12,200 nt of DNA from Microbacteriaceae bacterium (lineage in GTDB: Bacteria; Actinomycetota; Actinomycetes; Actinomycetales; Microbacteriaceae). The notes under the pieces were generated by a model, which had not been told where the DNA came from, ran no database searches, and saw nothing but the letters and a program-made list of their open reading frames with translations. The stretch covers positions 1 to 12,200 of the forward strand of contig JAODLU010000123.1 of assembly GCA_025464125.1 (NCBI GenBank), written 5' to 3'. The position numbers were made by a program, and so were the translations under genes. Of this stretch, positions 7,148 through 12,200 are shown piece by piece. Position 1 is the first letter of the stretch, and each line of letters begins with the position of its first letter.

Positions 7148-8359
7148 ATGAAGTCAGTGAAGAAGTTCGCGATAATCGCGGCGTTCGCAGTTGCGCTTAC
7201 CGCCTGCAGCACCACCCCGACCCCGGGCAAGACGGTAGAGAAGCCGCCTTTCAACATCCTCTGGGTCTCCGGCGTCACCGGCGCGCTCGCAAGCAATACC
7301 GAAGGCGAGAAGGAGGGCGCCCAGATCGCCATCGACGAGGTGAATGCCAAGGGCGGCATTCTCGGTCGCAAGATCGCGCTCGAAATAGTCGACGACAAGA
7401 GCAACCCGACTGAGGCCGTGACCGTGCTGCAGAAGAGGCTCGCCGCGGGCACGAAGCCCGACCTCATCCGCGTCGGCAACTCCAGCCCGGAGGCGCTGGC
7501 CATGCTTCCCATCGTCACCCGGGCGGGCATCGCCTCGTACACAGTCGGAGGCGCCGCCCTCCTCGACGACCCGAAGGCGTACCCACTCTTCAAAACTGTG
7601 AGTTCCGGGTTCACCCCTGGCGCCGACATCATCGAGAAGTACGTGCTGAAGATGAAGTACAAGCACCTCGTGGTCTTCATCCAGCAGGATGCCGCGGGTG
7701 ACTCGGAGCTCGCATCCGCCAAATTGGCATATGCGGGCACCGGTGTGACGCTCGAAGAGGCGCGATACAACGCAGCCGACGTCGACCTGTCAGTGCCGTT
7801 CCAGCGGGCGATCCGCAACAATCCGGATGCCATCTACGCAGCCTGCATCGGCGCAACCTGCCCCCGTATAGTTCTTGCTCGCGGCTCTTCCGTCGGTGGT
7901 ACCGACATCCCGATGATCGGTTCGATCGCCATGTCCAGTTCGCCTGGAGGCCTGGCGGCAGGGGTGCCGCCTGAGCTGATCAAGAACCTGTTCGCGGTCA
8001 GCTACACCTCATCGGTCAACCGGCCGAGTGCGCAGTCGCCCCAGTTTGCGGCCTTCTACAAGAAGCTGCTCAAGTACGGCACGCCGGCCCTGATACCCAA
8101 CCCCGTCACCGGCTACGACGGAATCAAAATGTTCGCCGCCGCAGCTGAGCACGCCAAGTCGACGGATGGGGCGAAAATGATCGCCGCAATCGATGACATC
8201 AAGTGGAAGCCGGGCGACTTCATCACCTGGGGCAAAGGCACGGTGGACTACACGGCCAAATCGACCTTCCCCAAGCTGTCGGACGGTTCGCTGGTGATGT
8301 TCGGCATCGCGCCCCAAAAGGGTGGCCTGTACCCACCTGACAACATCTTCATTCCGTAA
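7148..8359 (+). CDS. Lipoprotein substrate-binding protein, branched-chain amino acid ABC type (Peripla_BP_6/LivK-like)
   Basis: This is an extracytoplasmic solute receptor for an ABC importer. The protein has 403 residues. The N-terminus is a lipoprotein signal peptide: MKSVKK, a hydrophobic stretch, then the lipobox LTAC with Cys20 as the lipidated residue, followed by a short T/P linker. The mature part starts with the type I periplasmic-binding fold: GALASNTEGEKEGAQIAIDE, NAKGGILGR at 67-74, then a VDDKSNP element. The ATG at 7148 was chosen because AGGAG lies seven bases upstream and the signal peptide begins there; an upstream in-frame ATG at 7076 would spoil the signal sequence. Members of this family bind amino acids, amides, urea, aromatic acids or other small acids, so the ligand is open. 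No permease or ATPase gene is present in the window, and a strong hairpin follows. Confidence 0.92.
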   Translation: MKSVKKFAIIAAFAVALTACSTTPTPGKTVEKPPFNILWVSGVTGALASNTEGEKEGAQIAIDEVNAKGGILGRKIALEIVDDKSNPTEAVTVLQKRLAAGTKPDLIRVGNSSPEALAMLPIVTRAGIASYTVGGAALLDDPKAYPLFKTVSSGFTPGADIIEKYVLKMKYKHLVVFIQQDAAGDSELASAKLAYAGTGVTLEEARYNAADVDLSVPFQRAIRNNPDAIYAACIGATCPRIVLARGSSVGGTDIPMIGSIAMSSSPGGLAAGVPPELIKNLFAVSYTSSVNRPSAQSPQFAAFYKKLLKYGTPALIPNPVTGYDGIKMFAAAAEHAKSTDGAKMIAAIDDIKWKPGDFITWGKGTVDYTAKSTFPKLSDGSLVMFGIAPQKGGLYPPDNIFIP

Positions 8360-8364
8360 ACACC

Positions 8365-8408
8365 CATGCAACAGGCCCGGTCACATCGCGGATCGGGCCT
8401 GTTGCATG
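8365..8408 (+). terminator. Strong hairpin after the substrate-binding protein gene
   Basis: The left arm CATGCAACAGGCCCG pairs perfectly with CGGGCCTGTTGCATG. The stem extends inward by a G-U, a U-A and a C-G pair and leaves an eight-base loop. It begins six bases after the TAA stop. There is no following T-run, which is common for actinobacterial hairpin terminators. It separates this gene from the SnoaL-like gene, whose ATG is 26 bases further on. Confidence 0.75.
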
Positions 8409-8434
8409 AGCCGACAAGCTAGGGAGCAAGGCGA

Positions 8435-8929
8435 ATGACCACCGAAAGCCGAATTGGCGCACTAGAGGCCAGGCTGCAGGCCCTGGTAGACGACCTCGAG
8501 ATCAGGAATGTGCTCTCGCGGTACGGGTACTACGCAGACGCATGCCTCGACGAGGAGTACCTCGCGCTCTACACGGACGACGGCGCTATGGATCTCGCCA
8601 TGGCAGGCGTCTACGCAGAGGCGCGCCGGTGGGAGGGCGCCGACGGGCTCCGCGACTTCATCACCGACCCCGCGGGAAGCCACCGGCCCGGCTACTACGG
8701 CCACACACTTCACCTCCTGAGCCAGAACGTGGTCGTCACCGTCAGCGGAGATGACGCGGTCGCGACCGGGTACTCGATAGTCCTGCGACAGGCGGAAACA
8801 GGGATCGAGACCATTGGCGCCGGAACCAACAGATGGACCCTCCGTCGTGAGCACGGCGCCTGGAAGATCAGCGAGCGGGTGAGGAGGAACGTCGGAACGC
8901 CCGAATCGCGCGAACTCCTGCCGCGCTGA
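8435..8929 (+). CDS. SnoaL-like / NTF2-fold protein
   Basis: The protein has 164 residues and looks like a complete single-domain member of the SnoaL-like (NTF2-fold) superfamily. Residues 8-30 form the typical first helices (ALEARLQALVDDLEIRNVLS) followed by RYGYYAD. Then come the acidic YTDDGAMDL strand at about 46-54, a GADGLRDFI helix near 68-76, the GHTLHLLSQNVV strand at 89-100, and a final strand with W and KISERVRRNV. Known members of this group include small isomerases, cyclases, hydratases and dehydratases, as well as accessory subunits. They often sit in catabolic clusters with SDR and MDR enzymes, as here. The substrate is not readable. The ATG start is backed by AGGGAG and AAGG motifs in the 15 bases upstream. 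The gene converges on the IS remnant and shares a hairpin with it. Confidence 0.85.
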   Translation: MTTESRIGALEARLQALVDDLEIRNVLSRYGYYADACLDEEYLALYTDDGAMDLAMAGVYAEARRWEGADGLRDFITDPAGSHRPGYYGHTLHLLSQNVVVTVSGDDAVATGYSIVLRQAETGIETIGAGTNRWTLRREHGAWKISERVRRNVGTPESRELLPR

Positions 8930-8941
8930 CTGCGGTCAGCG
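8924..8941. terminator. Shared hairpin holding both convergent stop codons
   Basis: CGCTGAC (8924-8930) and GTCAGCG (8935-8941) are exact reverse complements around a TGCG loop. The plus-strand SnoaL stop TGA (8927-8929) and the minus-strand orfB stop TGA (8938 down to 8936) are mirror copies within the arms. It may act as a weak bidirectional terminator. There is no T-run. Confidence 0.45.
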
Positions 8942-9286
8942 GTACTGCTCCGTTGCCCTGGTCGCCCGCAACTGTTTCACGCGTACCGCCCCGGGAATGC
9001 CCTGCAGGCCTGCGCTCCGCATCAGCCTCGACACCTGGCTTTCGCTCACCCGGATCCCCATGTGAATGGTGAGCTCGTCATGAATGCGCCGGGCCCCGTA
9101 GGTGCCCGCCGACGTCACATGTATTTCGCGGATGAGTTCGGACCGCCAGGTGCGACGCAGGGCAGAGGCCGAAGCGGTCCTCCTGCGGTACTTGTAATAC
9201 CCGGGCGCGCTGACGCTGAGGATGCGGCAACAGACAGTCGGCGGCAACCCGGCATCGGCCAGAAGGTCGATTACCGGGTGGATTCT
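8936..9286 (-). pseudogene. IS3-family transposase OrfB, truncated before the DDE domain
   Basis: In the -1 frame relative to OrfA, the reading frame gives PKRIHPVIDLLADAGLPP, then an SVSAPGYYKYRRR segment, then EIHVTSAGTYGARRIHDEL and VSRLMRSAGLQGIPG. This is the well-known N-terminal part of IS3 OrfB (HTH_21-type region). The frame then ends at a TGA in the shared hairpin. The integrase core with the D, D and E catalytic residues, normally about 200 further residues, is missing, and nothing like it is seen downstream on either strand. An OrfAB frameshift product would have 210 residues, about half of the usual length. The element is therefore a 3'-truncated remnant that cannot transpose by itself. 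A stand-alone TTG start at 9247 is possible, but the frameshift route is more likely. Confidence 0.85.
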
Positions 9287-9567
9287 TTTGGGTGCGGTCG
9301 CGGCTCCCTCAACAACGGCGACGACATGCGCAGCACCTCGACTTCCCGTTCCAGCTCGCGAATGCGTTTGCGCGCTAAACGCAGTTGCTCGGATTCTGCT
9401 GTCGACAGGCCCGGAATTTCCGCCCGGTCGATGCGGCCCTGTCGAACCCAGTTGTGCAGGCCAGCCTCACTGACCTGCAGTTCGGCAGCCACCCGGCTGA
9501 CGGGGTTGCCCGTGAGCACCATGGCTACGGCGCGGGCGCGAAATTCGGCGGGATATGGCCGGGGCAT
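9271..9567 (-). CDS. IS3-family transposase OrfA
   Basis: The protein has 98 residues and appears complete. The helix-turn-helix that binds the element ends lies in the first 45 residues: RPYPAEFRARAVAMVLTG, then SRVAAELQVSEAGLHNWVRQ. A leucine-zipper-like helix follows at about 60-82 (EQLRLARKRIRELEREVEVL). The ATG is preceded by AAAGG at a spacing of eight bases. The gene lies just downstream of the MDR oxidoreductase stop, on the same strand, so read-through transcription is possible. Near its end it carries a CCCAAAA slippery site that leads into the truncated OrfB. Since OrfB lacks its catalytic domain, OrfA could at most bind the ends of related elements. Confidence 0.88.
   Translation of the reverse strand: MPRPYPAEFRARAVAMVLTGNPVSRVAAELQVSEAGLHNWVRQGRIDRAEIPGLSTAESEQLRLARKRIRELEREVEVLRMSSPLLREPRPHPKESTR
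9286..9292 (-). other. Programmed -1 frameshift heptamer of the IS3 remnant
   Basis: On the minus strand the heptamer reads C CCA AAA in the OrfA frame, matching the X XXY YYZ rule. Slipping back by one base gives CCC AAA AGA and enters the OrfB frame directly at PKRIHPVI, the expected junction for this family. The site is intact although the element is truncated. Confidence 0.7.
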
Positions 9568-9602
9568 CAGCGATCCTTTCGGTGGAGCGTGCGGTGTGCG
9601 GG

Positions 9603-10673
9603 TTAGCGATCGAACGAGTCGTCGACCTTGACCAGGTGCTTGCCCGAACCTTTGCCGGCGAGAAGGCCGACCAGGGCATCCGGAGCGTTCTCCAGCCCTT
9701 CGGTCACCGTCTCGGTCGTGACGATCGACCCGGATTCGAGGGAACCACGCAGCTCAACCAGCGCCTGCTGGTGATGCCCTGTCAGTTCGTCGATGCGGAA
9801 CCCGGTGAGCGTGAGCCCACGATCGAGCAGAAGACCGAAGTTCTTGTAGGCAAACGCTTCGCCGATTCCAGCCTGATAGCCGTCAAGCAGGCCGCACAGC
9901 GCGATCCGTCCCTCAGCGCTCATCCGGCCGAGGCCTGCGTCGAGAACCGCGCCGCCAACGTTCTCGTGGATTACGGACACACCGTCTGGCGTGGCCTCTT
10001 CAAGCTGCTGGAGAAAATCCGCCGACTTGTAGTCGACCGCAGCATCGAATCCGAGCGTGGAGACCAGCCACTCGCATTTCTCAGCACCACCTGCAATGCC
10101 CACCACCCGCGCACCGCGACTCTTGGCGAGCTGCCCGGCAACGCTGCCGACAGCGCCTGCAGCCGAAGAGACCAGCACGGTGTCTGAAGCTTCGACCTTC
10201 GCGGTGAGCACAATCCCGAGCCATGCGGTGATGCCTGGGCGGCCGAGGGGACCGAGGTGCACAGACAGTGGCTGCCCTGCAACCGGAGCGACAGCCACAA
10301 GTGCGCTGGCTTTCTCGATCGCGAAATCCTGCCACCCTCCCCAGCCGAGTACGAAGTCTCCAGCAGAGAACTTCGGATCGTTGCTCACCTCCACCACACC
10401 GACGGTCCTGCCCCGCATCGGGTCGCCGGCGCCCAGGCCGAAGACGCCGTTCAGGCCATTGGGCTCGCTGGTGCGATTCGTCATGATTTTTCGCATCACG
10501 GGGTCGACCGACAGGTAGAGGGTGCGCGTCAGTACTTCGCCGTCAGCGGGTTGCGCAAGCACATCGGTCGACATGCGAAAGTGCCCTGTCGTGAGGTCGC
10601 CATCCGGGGCTCGGTCGAGAAGCATCCTGCGCGTGCTGACTGTGCCGTTCAGTGCTGTTTGCTGCGTCTGCAT
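9603..10673 (-). CDS. NADP-dependent oxidoreductase, zinc-free MDR family (PTGR/CurA-like)
   Basis: The protein has 356 residues. It belongs to the zinc-independent medium-chain dehydrogenase/reductase group that includes leukotriene B4 12-hydroxydehydrogenase, prostaglandin reductase and bacterial CurA, which reduce the C=C bond of alpha,beta-unsaturated carbonyls with NADPH. Visible marks are SVDPVMR at 55-61, the GITAWLG element at 147-153, the nucleotide loop AAGAVGSVAG at 171-180, ENVGG at 237-241, and the C-terminal GKHLVKV. No zinc-ligand cysteines are seen. ATG at 10673 was chosen because AAGGG precedes it by seven bases; upstream ATGs at 10709 and 10703 lack a ribosome site. It lies 47 bases after the epimerase-like gene on the same strand, probably as a two-gene unit. 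The substrate is unknown. Confidence 0.9.
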   Translation of the reverse strand: MQTQQTALNGTVSTRRMLLDRAPDGDLTTGHFRMSTDVLAQPADGEVLTRTLYLSVDPVMRKIMTNRTSEPNGLNGVFGLGAGDPMRGRTVGVVEVSNDPKFSAGDFVLGWGGWQDFAIEKASALVAVAPVAGQPLSVHLGPLGRPGITAWLGIVLTAKVEASDTVLVSSAAGAVGSVAGQLAKSRGARVVGIAGGAEKCEWLVSTLGFDAAVDYKSADFLQQLEEATPDGVSVIHENVGGAVLDAGLGRMSAEGRIALCGLLDGYQAGIGEAFAYKNFGLLLDRGLTLTGFRIDELTGHHQQALVELRGSLESGSIVTTETVTEGLENAPDALVGLLAGKGSGKHLVKVDDSFDR

Positions 10674-10720
10674 TGGTTGCCCTTGTGTTGGTTGGGTGAA
10701 CATGTTCATGGATGTCGCCG

Positions 10721-11698
10721 TCAGATCTCGCCGACGTCTGCAAGCCAGGCGACGACGAGTGGCAGCCCCTCCGCCACTCCTGCTGGCATGTGCCCCAGGT
10801 TTATACGCGTCTCCAGGTCATCGAATATTGGAACCGGCTTGGCGATCTCGGCTTCATAAGCGAAAGGGCCGAATTCAACGAGCACCGTCGGGTCTTCGGC
10901 TATCTTCGGTGCAGCTTCGACACGGTTCGGTACGCCAGCCAGCTCGCAGGCCATGCTGAGGAACTCGGGGAAGGTCTGTGCGTCGCGCTGGTCCCCCATG
11001 GCGAGATACGTTGCGCCAGGCTCGCCGAGCCGCGCCGCCAGCAGGGCGCGGGCAGCGACCTCGTGCCCAAGAACCCACCCCACGGTTATCGCTGGGTACC
11101 TGCGCAGTTCTCCCCGGATCGCGCGGATGATCTTGGCGTTCTGGCCTGCTGCTTCGACTGCTCGTTTGGACACCGGGGAGGGGCCGTAAATCGCTCCCGG
11201 AAAGACAGTCTGGGCGTGCAGGCCGCCGGCCGCCCTGCGTTCCAGTTCGAGGTATGCAACACGCTTTGTTCGCGTGTAGTTGCTGTCGGTTGGGCCTGGA
11301 GCCGACACTGGCGTGTGCTCGGTGAGCATGGAGCCGGCCTGCAGGATGGCGGTGGTCGAGATGGCGACTACCCGAGCGCCCGTTGCTTCTGCAGCATCGA
11401 GCACGTTAGTCATGCCACCCACATTGACCGCATCGTGCACTGCAGGGTCCTGGCTGCTGTACACGCTGCCAAGCACCGCAGCAGAGTGCACGATCACATC
11501 CGCTCCCTGGGCAGCGGCTCGCACCTCTCCAGCGCTTGCAATGTCCCCGTAATGCACCCGGACGCCCAGTGCCTCGAGTTGGCTGCTGTCGCTGCCTGAC
11601 CTGACCAGGGCAATGACGTCATCGCCCTGCCCAGCCGCTATTGCGCACACATTCGCTCCGACGAGGCCCGTCGCGCCGGTGACCATGACGGTGGTCAC
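10721..11698 (-). CDS. NAD-dependent epimerase/dehydratase family protein (extended SDR)
   Basis: The protein has 325 residues from a GTG start. The Rossmann dinucleotide loop TGATGLVG is at 7-14. A DIASAGEVRAAAQGADVIVH segment with the usual aspartate follows, then SAAV, a STT element near 114-116, and the catalytic pair YTRTK with Tyr141 and Lys145. The C-terminal half is the variable substrate domain. Relatives include dihydroflavonol 4-reductase-like and 3-beta-hydroxysteroid dehydrogenase-like oxidoreductases and sugar epimerases; the absence of sugar cluster neighbours favours a non-sugar substrate, which is inference. The start is uncertain: GTG at 11698 matches the fold, whereas GTG at 11764 would add 22 arginine-rich residues unlike the family. 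Neither has a strong ribosome site. It is followed by the MDR oxidoreductase and faces the divergent SDR gene. Confidence 0.87.
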   Translation of the reverse strand: MTTVMVTGATGLVGANVCAIAAGQGDDVIALVRSGSDSSQLEALGVRVHYGDIASAGEVRAAAQGADVIVHSAAVLGSVYSSQDPAVHDAVNVGGMTNVLDAAEATGARVVAISTTAILQAGSMLTEHTPVSAPGPTDSNYTRTKRVAYLELERRAAGGLHAQTVFPGAIYGPSPVSKRAVEAAGQNAKIIRAIRGELRRYPAITVGWVLGHEVAARALLAARLGEPGATYLAMGDQRDAQTFPEFLSMACELAGVPNRVEAAPKIAEDPTVLVEFGPFAYEAEIAKPVPIFDDLETRINLGHMPAGVAEGLPLVVAWLADVGEI

Positions 11699-11794
11699 CT
11701 CGGTCGCCCACACACGTGCTGGCCCATGGCGCCTCCGTGATCGTGGCGACTGCTGCGTCGGCACGATCGATGCTCATTCCAAAGATCCTCGTCG

Positions 11795-11842
11795 TTGATG
11801 GATCTCTAAAGAAAAGTATCCCCTTTAGGGTGCGATAGACAA
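11795..11842. promoter_or_regulatory. Overlapping divergent promoter candidates
   Basis: The 196-base gap between the two diverging genes is richer in A and T than its surroundings. On the minus strand TTGTCT (11837-11842) and TACTTT (11813-11818) are separated by 18 bases. On the plus strand TTGATG (11795-11800) and TATCCC (11817-11822) are separated by 16 bases. The two -10 boxes overlap by two bases. An inverted repeat CTAAAG/CTTTAG (11806-11811 and 11823-11828) surrounds them. These are weak matches read by eye. Confidence 0.35.
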
Positions 11843-11879
11843 GGAATGCATCAGAATTGAACGAATCAGCTCGCCAATC

Positions 11880-11886
11880 AAAGGAG
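11880..11886 (+). promoter_or_regulatory. Strong ribosome binding site of the divergent SDR gene
   Basis: AAAGGAG lies eight bases before ATG at 11895 and fixes the start. It is one of the best matches to the anti-Shine-Dalgarno sequence in the window. Confidence 0.75.
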
Positions 11887-11894
11887 ATAGGCAC

Positions 11895-12200
11895 ATGTCC
11901 GAACACACGGATTTCACCGGCGGAGTGGCAGTTATCACGGGAGCGGGCTCCGGACTCGGGGCCGGGCTGGTAGACGAAGCGGTCAGTCGCGGCATGCGGG
12001 TGCTGCTCGCCGACGTGCATGGCGAAGGCATCGAAAGGGCTTCAGCAGCGCACAATGCCGCAGGGGCGGAGACAGCCGCGATGCAGGCAGACGTGCGCGA
12101 CCCGCTACAGGTCGACGCCCTCGCCGACTACGCTTTCGGGCGCTGGGGCCAGGTCGACCTGCTGGTCAACAATGCCGGCATCGAGGCCCACGGTTACCTG
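11895..12200 (+). CDS. Short-chain dehydrogenase/reductase, classical SDR, N-terminal part (cut by window edge)
   Basis: The first 102 residues are present. The cofactor loop TGAGSGLG is at 15-22, the acidic residue Asp40 after the second strand suggests NAD rather than NADP, the adenine-contact D66-V67 follows, and NNAG is at 92-95. These are the classical SDR marks in correct spacing. The catalytic Ser, Tyr and Lys would lie beyond position 12200, so activity cannot be judged. SDRs of this type oxidise alcohols or reduce ketones on many small substrates. The gene diverges from the epimerase/MDR pair across a 196-base region, an arrangement often seen when one regulator controls both directions, but no regulator gene is in the window. 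Confidence 0.93.
   Translation, partial: MSEHTDFTGGVAVITGAGSGLGAGLVDEAVSRGMRVLLADVHGEGIERASAAHNAAGAETAAMQADVRDPLQVDALADYAFGRWGQVDLLVNNAGIEAHGYL

Larger units (their letters stand above)
8936..9602 (-). mobile_element. Truncated IS3-family insertion sequence
   Basis: The remnant is bounded by the SnoaL stop region on one side and the MDR oxidoreductase stop on the other. The upstream end of the element must lie between 9568 and 9602. I could not pair terminal inverted repeats because the opposite end is lost. The deletion joins the HTH_21 part of orfB to the 3' end of the SnoaL gene. No target-site duplication can be claimed. Confidence 0.75.

Noticed and set aside
6856..7833. Long minus-strand open frame opposite the substrate-binding protein gene
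   Set aside because: It is a GC-skew shadow of the plus-strand gene; the plus frame has a signal peptide, a lipobox and family motifs. I also looked at its end as a possible prmC remnant and found no motif.
9569..9611. Direct repeat AGCGATC on both sides of the upstream IS end as a target-site duplication
   Set aside because: A duplication should flank the whole element, but one copy would lie within the IS leader and the other within the oxidoreductase stop. The opposite end is lost, so it cannot be tested here.

Overview
The window looks like chromosomal DNA of a high-GC actinobacterium, most likely of the Microbacteriaceae type. This is inferred from gene order, family-typical protein lengths and codon use; no 16S or other taxonomic marker is present. 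Two pointers are that atpF (b) and atpH (delta) are separate genes, whereas mycobacteria have a fused b-delta gene, and that the delta and alpha subunits have the long actinobacterial forms.

Region 1 (1-6842, all minus strand) is a housekeeping operon. In transcription order it runs: Sua5/YwlC-type L-threonylcarbamoyladenylate synthase, WecA/MraY-family polyprenyl-phosphate sugar-1-phosphate transferase, a small four-helix membrane protein in the AtpI-like position, then atpB-atpE-atpF-atpH-atpA and the first 23 codons of atpG. This matches the order known from Mycobacterium tuberculosis (Rv1301-Rv1302-Rv1303-atpB...). Most junctions are very tight: ATGA and GTGA overlaps, a TAATG overlap, and a directly abutting TAA/ATG. 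The exception is atpB, which follows a gap of about 100 bases and has no ATG, GTG or TTG at its conserved N-terminus. A CTG preceded by GGAG is the best start, so the protein is 273 residues rather than the 230 obtained from an internal TTG.

Region 2 (6843-7147) is an intergenic stretch between the divergent Sua5 operon and a plus-strand gene. It holds a perfect 9-bp inverted repeat around a TTGACA box. In the usual actinobacterial order prmC would precede sua5. Here that synteny is broken.

Region 3 (7148-8929, plus strand) holds a lipoprotein substrate-binding protein of the branched-chain amino acid (Peripla_BP_6/LivK) type without its permease or ATPase. A strong hairpin follows it, then a SnoaL/NTF2-like protein.

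Region 4 (8936-9567, minus strand) is a truncated IS3-family insertion sequence. OrfA is complete and a canonical CCCAAAA frameshift site is preserved, but OrfB lacks the DDE catalytic domain. The truncated OrfB and the SnoaL gene converge on one hairpin that contains both stop codons.

Region 5 (9603-12200) holds an NADP-dependent MDR-type oxidoreductase and an NAD-dependent epimerase/dehydratase-type SDR as a two-gene minus-strand unit. A classical SDR, cut off by the window edge, diverges from them across an AT-richer promoter region. The set of redox enzymes, SnoaL-like protein and orphan solute-binding lipoprotein suggests an accessory catabolic block, but the substrate cannot be read from the sequence. 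I found no CRISPR array, tRNA, rRNA, toxin-antitoxin or defence system, and no convincing undescribed system.
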